A stretch of DNA of 64,000 bases from Eustoma russellianum (GCA_036186865.1 AP025071.1:13612475-13676474); one strand, 5' to 3'. Positions 43,361 through 55,284 are shown, counted from the first letter of the stretch. The notes: generated from the letters alone by a model not told the origin. Made by a program: numbers and translations.

Positions 43361-44500
43361 GCACCAAAGATGAAGAGGAAAAGGACACCAACGAAAGCAA
43401 CAAAGAAAGCAAGCAAGACAATTAGCTCTTTGTCTCCATTCTTTTCTTCTTCTCTTCTATATTGAAGAACACATTTGCAGCAAGCTTTATGATTGTATAG
43501 TTCTTCATTTCTTGTCATTTCAACACCTTTTAAACGACATATTGTAAGGGAGAAGCTGGTGTATAAAGCTTACTCCTTAGAGGTGAGCAAAAGGTGCAAA
43601 GGTGCAAAGGTGCAAAGGTGGAACAAACTAGTGCTGATTTTCAGTTTTGGTGCAGTCACTTGAAGAAGTTGGTGAAAAGCTTCTTCCTTTGGCTTTGTAA
43701 GGTGACTTTGGTGTTTGGTGTTTAGTGAAATCCAAGAGAAGGTGTCTCTTGGGACTGGAGTAGGTCACATTGACCAAACCAGGATAATTCCTTGTGTTCT
43801 TTACTTATTTCCTACACTTACTGTTTTCTGCCTGAGAATTACACTAACTTGGCACGCATAATTGAACGAGCAAACAGTCTTAGAATTGCATGAATTTTGG
43901 ATATATTATACTTCAATGTGTTAGCTTTCATTAGCCGCAAGAATCACTAAATTCTAAGGTGTTTAGCATATTCAAATCATCTTCACAAAATTGTTGCTAC
44001 ATTCTGTGAACAGTTCTGACCAGTGTGCAAACTTGTGCAATTTGAATAGGCTATCCTTCGAATCTTGGAGTGAGCCTTATATCAAATTAAACTAGACATC
44101 TTGAGGTTTAATTTGACATAAGATTCATCAAAATAGCACGGGTAGATTTTGAGATATTGTTGTTTGAAGTTAAGCTAACATTCTGCCTGAAACTGCCAGA
44201 ATTGCACACTTTACTTCTCTTGCTTATTTGAACGTGCTAACTTGCTTGGAATTGACTGAATTTTTTATGACATATTATAAACATTCTAAACTTGATCTCT
44301 GCCAAGTTTGAGAGCTTGCACAGGTGTATAAGTGGTTCAACCAAAACGTTCAAAGTAGTGAACTGTTTCTGGAATTTTCAGAACCTGAGGTTAAAGAGGC
44401 AAAGGGGTCTTCAAACAAGTTTTTGAAGGTAATTATAGTGTAATTTCCGCTAATCCACTATTCACCCCCCCCTCTAGTGGTGCTATACAGGTCCAACAAT

Positions 44501-44512
44501 TGGTATCAGAGC
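44501..44512 (+). other. Primer-binding site of element B (match extends to 18 nt)
   Basis: TGGTATCAGAGC continues CAGGTT, matching the initiator tRNA-Met complement over 18 bases, whereas A, C and I have A at position 13. Confidence 0.93.
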
Positions 44513-44684
44513 CAGGTTGAGCACCATATTCTTATTTGAGCTGAAAACAGTTTACACTCCAAGTTGCAAAGTTGCTGGAAATTTTCTGGTTGTCTTATAT
44601 TCTTCATATTTGGTATCTACAACAAGGTGACACTTTCTTTCCTTCTTATAAGTGTTTTAAACGTTTTCTCACACACTAAGAAGC

Positions 44685-46790
44685 ATGTCTAAGTCACACA
44701 TGAAAATAGAATTAGAAGGCATGTCCACACAAAGACCACCTCTTTTTGATGGAGAAAACTTTAGTCATTGGAAACTTAGGATGAAATTGTTCTTAATGGC
44801 TATTGATATAGACTTGTGGTCTATCATTGAAGATGGACCTTATGTGCCTACTAAGCATGTTATAATTGATGGCTTATCACAAGAAGTTGAGAAATATAGA
44901 AAAGATTGGAGTGATGAAGATAAAAAGAAAATGAGTCTTAATGCTAAAGCAATGCAATTATTGTTGAATGGTTTAAGTAGAAGTGAATCTGCCTATGTCT
45001 CTTCATGTTTAAGTGCAAAGGATATGTGGAAATGTCTTGAAATGAAGCATGAAGGAACTAATCAAGTAAAGGAATCAAAGATTAACATGTTAATGACTAT
45101 ACTTGAAACATTTCATTTACTGCCTAATGAATCAATTGTTGATATGGATTTAAGGCTTACAAACTTATACAACTCACTTGAATCCCTTGGTAAAACGTTT
45201 TTGATGAAAGAAAAAGTGCAAAAAGTTTTGAGAAGTTTGCCAATTGAATGGGATGCCAAAGTTAGTGCCATTGAAGAAAGCAAAGATCTTTCTCAAATAA
45301 AACTTGATGAATTGATAGGCTCTTTAAAAGTTTATGAAAACAAGTTGAATATAAGAAAGGCTGAAACTAGTAACAAGTCTAAATCACTTGCATTTGTAAC
45401 AAATGAACCCGAATCATCTAATCAAGCCGAGTATGAAAGTGATGATGAAAGTGATGAAGAAGACATAATGTTGTTAGCTAGGCGTTTAAGGAAGTTTTTC
45501 AAGAAAAGACCAACTAAAAGACAAGCAAAATCAGCTGCCCCTATCAATGTGAAATCTAACAAACAAGATGGTAAATGGTATGATAAAGAACTTAAGTGTT
45601 ATGAATGTGGCAAACAAGGACACATATCATATGATTGTCCAAACAAGAACAAAAACCGTGACATGGATGAAAAGACAAGGACAAAAACTAGAGTAGAACC
45701 TATGCAAAGGAGGAAGAAAGCTCTCAAGGCAAGTTCAAGCACTTGGGATGACACATCTTCATCCGAATCCGAGGAGGAACCTGAAGTTGCACAAACATGT
45801 TTGGCTTCAAAGTCTACAAATGAGGTAACATTCGATTCTGACTCTGAATGTGATTTTACTCAAGATGAATTGTTGGATGAATTAGAAAAGTTGCATGATA
45901 GATATAAGAAGCTATCCAAGGAGAAGAAAAGAATAGTTGAGGAGAAGAACAAGTTGGAGACGTCTAACTTGAATCTAACTTCTCAACTAGAAGTTCTTCA
46001 ACTTGAATCATCTAACACTATTAGTTCAATGCAAAATCAGATTAAGGAACTTAAGAGCAAACATGAAAATGTGCAATGTGTGCAATGTGTTGATTACAAC
46101 GTTTTAAAGTCTAAATTACATGAAATACAAACTGAATTTGAATCATTAAAAGCATGCAACCTAGACTTGATCAAATCTTTAGAACAATTTAAGAATGGTT
46201 CCAACATGTTAGACACTCTTATTGCATCTCAAAAGCATGGAAATGACAAACAAGGTCTTGGATATGTTAAAGAAGCTGAATACACACCTAAGGAAACAAC
46301 ATTTGTATCATCTTCAACCAACATGAAATATAGGCCAAATGCATTTAGAAATGAACCTATTCTGCCCACACCACCTTCATCACAAAGATTGCAAAATGCA
46401 TCAACATATAGGAAGGTAAATACACCTAGAAACCATGCTTACATGTATACAAGAATGCCTAAACAAAGTAGTATGCAATCTGCTCAAGTTATGCCTTATA
46501 TGCAACAACATGCTTATGTGAAGAACATGACATACTCTCGGCCTAAATCCAATGCTTATACACGGCCTAGAAACTATGATAACTCACGGCCAAGATATAA
46601 CTCATATCAACATTCAAATGCATATAGAACTTACAATGCTTATCCAACTAGACATAAATGTGCAGCCCCTTTTCCATCATATTCTATGTATCAAAATCCA
46701 CTATTTGTTCATTATATGCAACATGATTTTAACATTTCAAAACCAAGAAAGGTTGTTCAAGTTTGGGTACCTAAAGGTACACTAACATGA
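44685..46790 (+). CDS. gag: Copia gag of element B (701 aa)
   Basis: Intact nucleocapsid polyprotein. Residues 1-230 form the copia-type gag domain (RPPLFDGENFSHWKLRM). The CCHC knuckle CYECGKQGHISYDC starts at residue 305. An acidic Ser/Glu stretch precedes a strong coiled coil near residues 395-520. The tail carries Tyr-Thr-Arg-Pro repeats (fewer than in A or C) and ends QVWVPKGTLT. The stop TGA overlaps an ATG (ATGA at 46787-46790) that opens a 23-codon ORF in the pol frame ending at the TAG just before pol. Confidence 0.96.
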   Translation: MSKSHMKIELEGMSTQRPPLFDGENFSHWKLRMKLFLMAIDIDLWSIIEDGPYVPTKHVIIDGLSQEVEKYRKDWSDEDKKKMSLNAKAMQLLLNGLSRSESAYVSSCLSAKDMWKCLEMKHEGTNQVKESKINMLMTILETFHLLPNESIVDMDLRLTNLYNSLESLGKTFLMKEKVQKVLRSLPIEWDAKVSAIEESKDLSQIKLDELIGSLKVYENKLNIRKAETSNKSKSLAFVTNEPESSNQAEYESDDESDEEDIMLLARRLRKFFKKRPTKRQAKSAAPINVKSNKQDGKWYDKELKCYECGKQGHISYDCPNKNKNRDMDEKTRTKTRVEPMQRRKKALKASSSTWDDTSSSESEEEPEVAQTCLASKSTNEVTFDSDSECDFTQDELLDELEKLHDRYKKLSKEKKRIVEEKNKLETSNLNLTSQLEVLQLESSNTISSMQNQIKELKSKHENVQCVQCVDYNVLKSKLHEIQTEFESLKACNLDLIKSLEQFKNGSNMLDTLIASQKHGNDKQGLGYVKEAEYTPKETTFVSSSTNMKYRPNAFRNEPILPTPPSSQRLQNASTYRKVNTPRNHAYMYTRMPKQSSMQSAQVMPYMQQHAYVKNMTYSRPKSNAYTRPRNYDNSRPRYNSYQHSNAYRTYNAYPTRHKCAAPFPSYSMYQNPLFVHYMQHDFNISKPRKVVQVWVPKGTLT

Positions 46791-46858
46791 ACTTAACTTG
46801 TCTAACCTTGAAAGGACCCAAAATCAAAGGGTACCTAAGTTGTTATTTACATTTGTAG
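46767..46858 (+). other. Candidate 92-nt gag-pol intron (element B)
   Basis: GT at 46767 on a gag codon boundary, AG at 46857-46858 directly before the open pol frame. Removal deletes the last seven gag codons and both gag-frame stops and joins the frames. Boundaries identical in A, C, H and I. Confidence 0.55.
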
Positions 46859-49800
46859 GTACATAACATCAAAGATAGACAAGTTGCTGGTTATAACAAC
46901 AAAGAAGATGAAAAGAACAAAACCAATTGGATAGTTGATAGTGGTTGCTCAAGACATATGACGGGCAACAAAAATTTGTTTAGCACACTTAAGAACGTTG
47001 CAAAAGGTGGCAAAGTTACCTTTGGAGACAACAACCAAGGCCAAATAATTGGCAAAGGCAAGGTTGGTGATCCAAACAAGTTTGAGATCAAAAACGTCCT
47101 ACTTGTAAGTAACTTAACCTTTGAGCTTTTAAGTGTTTCTCAACTATGTGACAACAACTTGAATGTTCTCTTCTCCTCCACTTCTTGTAAAATAATGGAT
47201 AAAAACAATCAAGTTGTGTTAAAAGGAAAACGTGAAGGAAACATATATGTGCTTAACATGGATGATATGCTAAGTAGTAACACAAAATGTCTTGTTTCAC
47301 ATGAATCTGATCCCAATCTTTGGCATAGACGTTTAGGACACATTGGTATATCAACCTTAGAAAAACTACACGCTAAAAGTCTTGTTAAAGGATTGCCTAA
47401 ACTTAACTTGAATGATTTTCAACTATGTGAATCTTGTATCAAAGGCAAACATGTTAGAGAATCCCTTAAGCCTAAAACCAAGGTCACAACATCAAGAATA
47501 CTAGAACTCTTGCATATAGACTTATTTGGTCCATGTAGAACAAGAAGCTTAGGTGGAAGTTATTATGTATGTGTAATAGTTGATGATTTCTCAAGATATA
47601 CTTGGACATTGTTTCTTGCTTCAAAAGATGAAAGTGCATCATCTATAGCTAACCTAATTAGACAACTTGAAAATGAACATGAATCACATGTTATTAAGAT
47701 AAGGAGTGATAGAGGTGGTGAGTTTAAAGATAGTAAATTAATCAAATTCTGTAATGAAAAGGGTATAAAACATGAATTCTCCCCACCAAGAACTCCTCAA
47801 CTTAATGGTGTAGTTGAAAGAAAGAATAGGACTATTCAAGAAGTAGCAAGAACAATGATGGTAGAAAACAAAGTACCTAAATTCTTATGGGCTGAAGCAG
47901 TAAACACTTCAAGTTATATGATCAATAGACTATCAATAAGAAAGAAATTGAACAAAACACCATTTGAAATCTTAAATGGACGACTCCCAAAAGTAAACTA
48001 TCTAAAAGTCTTTGGTTGTAAATGCTTTGTATTGAACACAAAAGATAACTTAGATAAGTTTGATCCTAAGTCTGATGAACATATATTTGTGGGATATTCA
48101 ATGAACTCTAAAGCATATAGATGTTATAATGCACAAACAAGAAAGGTAGTTGAATCTATACATGTGAAGTTCAATGAAAATGCATATCTCCAAACAAGTA
48201 ATCAACATGAAATCTATGTCCCAAATGATCAAATACTTCATGATGAAGATGAACTTATCCTACCACCTACAAATGATCAAATTGAAACACCAAATCAAAC
48301 TCTTGAAATGCATGAAGTTCAAACTCCCCCTACACAAGAACATAATGAAGAAAATGTGCCTAACCAACCTATTGAACATCATGAACCTATTGAAGATGCA
48401 CAACCAAGTAATTGGTGGCAAATAAGAGATAAACAAAAGCATCCTCAAGAACTTATCATAGGAGATGTAAATCAAGGGGTTAGAACACGTAGGCAAATAG
48501 ATCCTAATGAATATGATCAATGGCATGCACTTATATCCCAAATTGAACCTAAGAATGTGAATGATGCCTTAAACGATGCATATTGGATAGATGCAATGCA
48601 TGAAGAGTTAAACCAATTTGAAAGAAACAATGTGTGGGATTTAGTACCTAAACCCGAGGATAAATCAATCATTGGAACTAAATGGGTGTTTAGGAACAAA
48701 ATGAATGAACAAGGGGTTGTAGTAAGAAATAAAGCAAGACTTGTAGCTCAAGGATATAATCAAGAAGAGGGTATTGATTACGATGAAACATTTGCCCCCG
48801 TAGCAAGATTAGAATCCATACGCCTCTTATTAGCTTTTGCATGTTATAATAACATCAAACTATTCCAAATGGATGTTAAGAGTGCATTCTTAAATGGCTA
48901 TATCCAAGAAGAAGTTTTTGTTAAACAACCACCAGGCTTTGAAGATCCAAAGAACCCTGATCATGTATATAAACTTAAGAAAGCCTTATATGGTTTGAAA
49001 CAAGCCCCCCGTGCATGGTATGAAAGATTTGCCAACTTTTTACTAAGTAACAACTTTCAAAGAGGAACCATAGATAGTACCTTATTCTTGAAAAAGAAAG
49101 ACAAAGATTTGCTTGTAATACAAATATATGTAGATGACATAATCTTTGGTTCAACTAATCCTAACTTAGTAAAAGACTTTGAAGATTGTATGAAGTCTGA
49201 GTTTGAAATGTCCATGGTTGGTGAATTAAATTACTTCTTAGGCTTGCAAATAAAACAAACATCAAATGGTATACATATCAATCAAGCCAAATACATAAGA
49301 GATATGATAAAGAAATTCAACTTTGAAAACTTGAAACCATCTCCAACACCAATGTGTACTTCAACAAAATTAGACAAAGATGAAAATGGTGTTGCATTTG
49401 ATGAAAAACTATATAGGTCTATGATTGGTTCATTGCTATATCTAACTGCTAGTAGACCTGATATTATGTTTGCAGTATGTATGTGTGCAAGATTTCAAAG
49501 TATGCCTAAGTTGTCACACTTTAAAGCTATAAAAAGAATATTTAGATATCTTCAACATACACCAACATTAGGCTTATGGTATGATAGACAATCTAGTCTA
49601 AGTCTACATGCATATTCAGATGCAGATTATGGTGGATGTAGAGTAGATAGAAAGAGCACTAGTGGAACATGTCAATTCCTAGGAAACTCACTAATATCTT
49701 GGTTTTCAAAGAAACAATCTAGTGTTGCACTTTCTACTACTGAAGCAGAATATATGGCTTTAAGTCTATGTTGTACTCAACTATTATGGATTAAACAACA

Positions 49801-50071
49801 ACTTTCAGACTTTGAAATACAAGTAAATAATATCCCCATCTATTGTGATAGTACAAGTGCTATAAATTTGTCTAAAAACCCTGTACTACACTCTAAGGCC
49901 AAGCATATAGAAGTACGTTATCATTTTCTCCGTGATCATGTTAATCTTGGACATATACACATTGAACATGTTAGAACTAATCAACAAGTAGCTGATATAT
50001 TCACTAAACCCCTTAATCAAGCTATCTTTGAGACTTTACGTGCAAGACTTGGATTAATTGCTTACAACTGA
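46859..50071 (+). CDS. pol: Copia pol of element B (1070 codons)
   Basis: Intact. Counting from the first codon after the TAG: protease D27 in VDSGCSRHMTG; HHCC finger from His156 (LWHRRLGHIG); integrase D221 (LHIDLFGP), D284 (RSDRGGEF) and E320 (VVERKNR), giving the D, D-35-E pattern; RT with YVDD at 757-760; RNase H with DADYGG from 921 and the later STTEAEYMAL and DSTSAIN motifs. It would process Gag-Pol, copy the RNA and insert the cDNA. The first ATG (46958) lies after the protease active site, so a gag-pol fusion is the likely product. Confidence 0.97.
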   Translation, partial: VHNIKDRQVAGYNNKEDEKNKTNWIVDSGCSRHMTGNKNLFSTLKNVAKGGKVTFGDNNQGQIIGKGKVGDPNKFEIKNVLLVSNLTFELLSVSQLCDNNLNVLFSSTSCKIMDKNNQVVLKGKREGNIYVLNMDDMLSSNTKCLVSHESDPNLWHRRLGHIGISTLEKLHAKSLVKGLPKLNLNDFQLCESCIKGKHVRESLKPKTKVTTSRILELLHIDLFGPCRTRSLGGSYYVCVIVDDFSRYTWTLFLASKDESASSIANLIRQLENEHESHVIKIRSDRGGEFKDSKLIKFCNEKGIKHEFSPPRTPQLNGVVERKNRTIQEVARTMMVENKVPKFLWAEAVNTSSYMINRLSIRKKLNKTPFEILNGRLPKVNYLKVFGCKCFVLNTKDNLDKFDPKSDEHIFVGYSMNSKAYRCYNAQTRKVVESIHVKFNENAYLQTSNQHEIYVPNDQILHDEDELILPPTNDQIETPNQTLEMHEVQTPPTQEHNEENVPNQPIEHHEPIEDAQPSNWWQIRDKQKHPQELIIGDVNQGVRTRRQIDPNEYDQWHALISQIEPKNVNDALNDAYWIDAMHEELNQFERNNVWDLVPKPEDKSIIGTKWVFRNKMNEQGVVVRNKARLVAQGYNQEEGIDYDETFAPVARLESIRLLLAFACYNNIKLFQMDVKSAFLNGYIQEEVFVKQPPGFEDPKNPDHVYKLKKALYGLKQAPRAWYERFANFLLSNNFQRGTIDSTLFLKKKDKDLLVIQIYVDDIIFGSTNPNLVKDFEDCMKSEFEMSMVGELNYFLGLQIKQTSNGIHINQAKYIRDMIKKFNFENLKPSPTPMCTSTKLDKDENGVAFDEKLYRSMIGSLLYLTASRPDIMFAVCMCARFQSMPKLSHFKAIKRIFRYLQHTPTLGLWYDRQSSLSLHAYSDADYGGCRVDRKSTSGTCQFLGNSLISWFSKKQSSVALSTTEAEYMALSLCCTQLLWIKQQLSDFEIQVNNIPIYCDSTSAINLSKNPVLHSKAKHIEVRYHFLRDHVNLGHIHIEHVRTNQQVADIFTKPLNQAIFETLRARLGLIAYN

Positions 50072-50099
50072 CTACTACACCATTCAGTCTTTTGCATAA

Positions 50100-50326
50100 T
50101 TTACAAAATTAAGGGGGAGAAATAAATGTGTATATATATCATGTTAAGGGGAAGATAGATATCATGTTAAGGGGGAGATAACACATTAAGGGGGAGCAGC
50201 TTACACTTGATTTAGATGCTTACTTGATTACACAGATTACAACACTTGATTTAGATGCACACTTGATTTAAATGCTTAATATACACATATGTGGGGTAAT
50301 TTTGCAAATCATCAAAAGGGGGAGAT
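50100..50326 (+). other. Polypurine tract and PPT-like array (element B)
   Basis: Functional tract AAAAGGGGGAGAT at 50314-50326. Upstream copies of AAGGGGGAG-type at about 50110, 50169 and 50189, and AAGGGGAAG at about 50146, some followed by ATATATCATGTT. Confidence 0.85.
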
Positions 50327-53222
50327 TGTTGTGATATATTATGTTTGAGTGATTGCAAAATGTATATGTGAGCATATGTGTAATTGTTGTGCAAAATGTA
50401 TATGTGTGCATATGTGTAATTGTTGTGCAAAATGTATATGTGTGCATATGTGTAATTGTTACGATGATTGCAAATAGATATATCATGTTTGAATGATTGG
50501 AAGATGCATATGTGAGCATGTATGTGTAACGTTTAAATGTGAAATTGTTTTGGCAAGGCATGAACTTATGAACTTATGAGCTAAATGTGAAATTGCTTGA
50601 ATGAATCAAGATTGAACAAGTTTGATTAAGATCATGAGATTGAACTTGGCCAATTCAATCACATATCTTAATCAAGACATGTTCAAACTGATCTTAGATT
50701 ATATATGCCAATACATGTTGTTCAAACTGATCTTAGAAGATATATATGCCAATACATGTTGATAATATGATCTAACCAAGCCTTGAAGTCACATGACTTA
50801 CAATATAAGGCAAATTGTTCGGTTTAGTATCCTATTGCAGGTTTTGGTTCATATCTTGGGCAAATGAACTCCAAATTGAGTCATTCAAAAGCCCACATGA
50901 TCCTTATTCAATTTAGAATCTAATTGGCTGAGGAAAGGCATGCTTGGCACGGGTTAAAACTGAATTGACCCGGTGGGAAGCTTATTGACCTATATAAGGG
51001 CTATTTTGGTAATTTCACCATTTGGACTTCTCATTCTTATTTGGTCTTCTTCCAACTGATTTATATGATCATATGACACATTTATAAGTCATGTCACATC
51101 ATGGCAAAAATGAATCTGGAGCAGCACCATGTCTAGGTTCATCCTAGGACAAAATTCCTATTTTTGTGCTGAGGGGTATTCTGGTCTTTTCACTTGCCAA
51201 TGGATCTTCCAACATGTTATATATTGCTTATATGATGTTTATATGTGTTTATGTCACATATGGTACGTGCCCTATTTTTATGGAAACGGGCAGCATGGTA
51301 TCTCAATTGGAATTCTTATGTTATGGTTATCACATCTATGGTTTTCTTGGAATTCTTGGTATTCTTCATATGGTTTTCTATGCTACATGTTGAAGACATA
51401 AATGACTATATATTATATGTTTACACACGGATGTTGGCGCATATATCATGTTCAAATTTTCAGATTTTGAACAAGACAAGGCAAGTTGAATTACATCCTA
51501 TTTTGGTGCTGATTTTAAGTGATTATTCTTCTATATTTTGGAGCTGATTCAAACGGCTATTTTGGTTAAAATGTGGAGCAAAGATCTCTCAATACAAACG
51601 GCTATATGTATTCAAAGTTGGAGCAAAAATCTCTCAACCAAGGAAGATAGCAAACGGCTATATATGATTCAAATGGTGAAGACTTATTCTCAAACAAACT
51701 TGGCTGATTTCTAACTATATTTGAACTATTCTTCAATGCCTATCTTCAAGGGCTTTCCAACGTCATTTATTATTCAAAATGAGGAGAAAAAAAATTCTGT
51801 TCAAAACACACGCATACATGGCAAGTTATTTACACATGGATATTGCTGATTGGAGCTGTCTTTTAAACATTCAAATGGAGCCATTGTCTATCTCATTCCA
51901 ACGGCTATAATGGGATAAAAGTTCAGGTTGGAAGACTATTTCAAAGCATTCAAAAATTCAGATTTATCTTGAAAGTCAAATGATGAATTTTGGTAGCTAA
52001 AAAGGTGCTGAATTTTCTCCCATTCTCATCCATTCCAAACGGCTACTTTAAGGAGCCTTTAGGCTGTCCTCTTGGCTATAAATAGCACCAAAGATGAAGA
52101 GGAAAAGGACACCAACGAAAGCAACAAAGAAAGCAAGCAAGACAATTAGCTCTTTGTCTCCATTCTTTTCTTCTTCTCTTCTATATTGAAGAACACATTT
52201 GCAGCAAGCTTTATGATTGTATAGTTCTTCATTTCTTGTCATTTCAACACCTTTTAAACGACATATTGTAAGGGAGAAGCTGGTGTATAAAGCTTACTCC
52301 TTAGAGGTGAGCAAAAGGTGCAAAGGTGCAAAGGTGCAAAGGTGGAACAAACTAGTGCTGATTTTCAGTTTTGGTGCAGTCACTTGAAGAAGTTGGTGAA
52401 AAGCTTCTTCCTTTGGCTTTGTAAGGTGACTTTGGTGTTTGGTGTTTAGTGAAATCCAAGAGAAGGTGTCTCTTGGGACTGGAGTAGGTCACATTGACCA
52501 AACCAGGATAATTCCTTGTGTTCTTTACTTATTTCCTGCACTTACTGTTTTCTGCCTGAGAATTACACTAACTTGGCACGCATAATTGAACGAGCAAACA
52601 GTCTTAGAATTGCATGAATTTTGGATATATTATACTTCAATGTGTTAGCTTTCATTAGCCGCAAGAATCACTAAATTCTAAGGTGTTTAGCATATTCAAA
52701 TCATCTTCACAAAATTGTTGCTATATTCTGTGAACAGTTCTGACCAGTGTGCAAACTTGTGCAATTTGAATAGGCTATCCTTCGAATCTTGGAGTGAGCC
52801 TTATATCAAATTAAACTAGACATCTTGAGGTTTAATTTGACATAAGATTCATCAAAATAGCACGGGTAGATTTTGAGATATTGTTGTTTGAAGTTAAGCT
52901 AACATTCTGCCTGAAACTGCCAGAATTGCACACTTTACTTCTCTTGCTTATTTGAACGTGCTAACTTGCTTGGAATTGACTGAATTTTTTATGACATATT
53001 ATAAACATTCTAAACTTGATCTCTGCCAAGTTTGAGAGCTTGCACAGGTGTATAAGTGGTTCAACCAAAACGTTCAAAGTAGTGAACTGTTTCTGGAATT
53101 TTCAGAACCTGAGGTTAAAGAGGCAAAGGGGTCTTCAAACAAGTTTTTGAAGGTAATTATAGTGTAATTTCCGCTAATCCACTATTCACCCCCCCCTCTA
53201 GTGGTGCTATACAGGTCCAACA
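50327..53222 (+). repeat. 3' LTR of element B (2896 bp)
   Basis: Same length as the 5' LTR; noted differences are at about 43813/52537 (A/G) and 44002/52726 (C/T). TATA box at 52077-52084. Confidence 0.97.
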
Positions 53223-53227
53223 AAGAG
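53223..53227. other. Target-site duplication AAGAG (right) of element B
   Basis: Abuts the LTR end CCAACA; same five bases as 41598-41602. Confidence 0.95.
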
Positions 53228-55192
53228 GCGTATGGATTCTAATCTTGCTACTGGGGCAAATGTTTCATCGTAATCAATACCCTCTTCTTGATTATATCCT
53301 TGAGCTACAAGTCTTGCTTTATTTCTTACTACAACCCCTTGTTCATTCATTTTGTTCCTAAACACCCATTTAGTTCCAATGATTGATTTATCCTCGGGTT
53401 TAGGTACTAAATCCCACACATTGTTTCTTTCAAATTGGTTTAACTCTTCATGCATTGCATCTATCCAATATGCATCGTTTAAGGCATCATTCACATTCTT
53501 GGGTTCAATTTGGGATATAAGTGCATGCCATTGATCATATTCATTAGGATCTATTTGCCTACGTGTTCTAACCCCTTGATTTACATCTCCTATGATAAGT
53601 TCTTGAGGATGCTTTTGTTTATCTCTTATTTGCCACCAATTACTTGGTTGTGCATCTTCAATAGGTTCATGATGTTCAATAGGTTGGTTAGGCACATTTT
53701 CTTCATTATGTTCTTGTGTAGGGGGAGTTTGAACTTCATGCATTTCAAGAGTTTGATTTGGTGTTTCAATTTGATCATTTGTAGGTGGTAGGATAAGTTC
53801 ATCTTCATCATGAAGTATTTGATCATTTGGTACATAGATTTCATGTTGATTACTTGTTTGGAGATATGCATTTTCATTGAACTTCACATGTATAGATTCA
53901 ACTATCTTTCTTGTTTGTGCATTATAACATCTATATGCTTTAGAGTTCATTGAATATCCCACAAATATATGTTCATCAGACTTAGGATCAAACTTATCTA
54001 AGTTATCTTTTGTGTTCAATACAAAGCATTTACAACCAAAGACTTTTAGATAGTTTACCTTTGGGAGTCGTCCATTTAAGATTTCATATGGTGTTTTGTT
54101 CAATTTCTTTCTTATTGATAGTCTGTTGATCATATAACTTGAAGTGTTTACTGCTTCAGCCCATAAGAATTTAGGTACTTTGTTTTCTACCATCATTGTT
54201 CTTGCTACTTCTTGAATAGTCCTATTCTTTCTTTCAACTACACCATTAAGTTGAGGAGTTCTTGGTGGGGAGAATTCATGTTTTATACCCTTTTCATTAC
54301 AGAATTTGATTAATTCACTATTTTTAAACTCACCACCTCTATCACTCCTTATCTTAATAACATGTGATTCATGTTCATTTTCAAGTTGTCTAATTTGATT
54401 AGCTATAGATGATGCACTTTCATCTTTTGAAGCAAGAAACAATGTCCAAGTATATCTTGAGAAATCATCAACTATTACACATACATAATAACTTCCACCT
54501 AAGCTTCTTGTTCTACATGGACCAAATAAGTCTATATGCAAGAGTTCTAGTATTCTTGATGTTGTGACCTCGGTTTTAGGCTTAAGGGATTCTCTAACAT
54601 GTTTGCCTTTGATACAAGATTCACATAGTTGAAAATCATTCAAGTTAAGTTTAGGCAATCCTTTAACAAGACTTTTAGCGTGTAGTTTTTCTAAGGTTGA
54701 TATACCTATGTGTCCTAAACGTCTATGCCAAAGATTGGGATCAGATTCATGTGAAACAAGACATTTTGTGTTACTACTTAGCATATCATCCATGTTAAGC
54801 ACATATATGTTTCCTTCACGTTTTCCTTTTAACACAACTTGATTGTTTTTATCCATTATCTTACAAGAAGTGGAGGAGAAGAGAACATTCAAGTTGTTGT
54901 CACATAGTTGAGAAACACTTAAAAGCTCAAAGGTTAAGTTACTTACAAGTAGGACGTTTTTGATCTCAAACTTGTTTGGATCACCAACCTTGCCTTTGCC
55001 AATTATTTGGCCTTGGTTGTTGTCTCCAAAGGTAACTTTGCCACCTTTTGCAACGTTCTTAAGTGTGCTAAACAAATTTTTGTTGCCCGTCATATGTCTT
55101 GAGCAACCACTATCAACTATCCAATTGGTTTTGTTCTTTTCATCTTCTTTGTTGTTATAACCAGCAACTTGTCTTTCTTTGATGTTATGTAC
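53228..55192 (-). pseudogene. pol: Copia H pol: protease, integrase, start of RT
   Basis: Open on the minus strand from 55192 through the protease (DSGCSRHMTG), HHCC finger, integrase triad and the first RT motifs (KARLVAQGYNQ, APVARLESIR), then interrupted by element B. It resumes at 41602. No internal stop is seen; the loss of function comes from the insertion and the downstream deletion. Confidence 0.94.
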
Positions 55193-55284
55193 CTACAAAT
55201 GTAAATAACAACTTAGGTACCCTTTGATTTTGGGTCCTTTCAAGGTTAGACAAGTTAAGTTCATGTTAGTGTACCTTTAGGTAC
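55193..55284 (-). other. Candidate 92-nt gag-pol intron (element H)
   Basis: Same boundaries and length as in the four other copies. Confidence 0.5.

Larger units (their letters stand above)
41603..44498 (+). repeat. 5' LTR of element B (2896 bp)
   Basis: TGTTGTGATATATT to GGTCCAACA. Near its start are three tandem 36-bp units; TATA box TATAAATA at 43353-43360. Confidence 0.97.
41603..53222 (+). mobile_element. Complete young copia element B (11.6 kb)
   Basis: LTRs of exactly 2896 bp each (41603-44498; 50327-53222), differing at two positions I could see. Primer site, intact gag and pol, and polypurine tract are present, with AAGAG on both sides. At a substitution rate of 1.3e-8 per site per year (a rice value, assumed) the age would be tens of thousands of years. 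The best candidate for an autonomous copy in the window. Confidence 0.98.
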
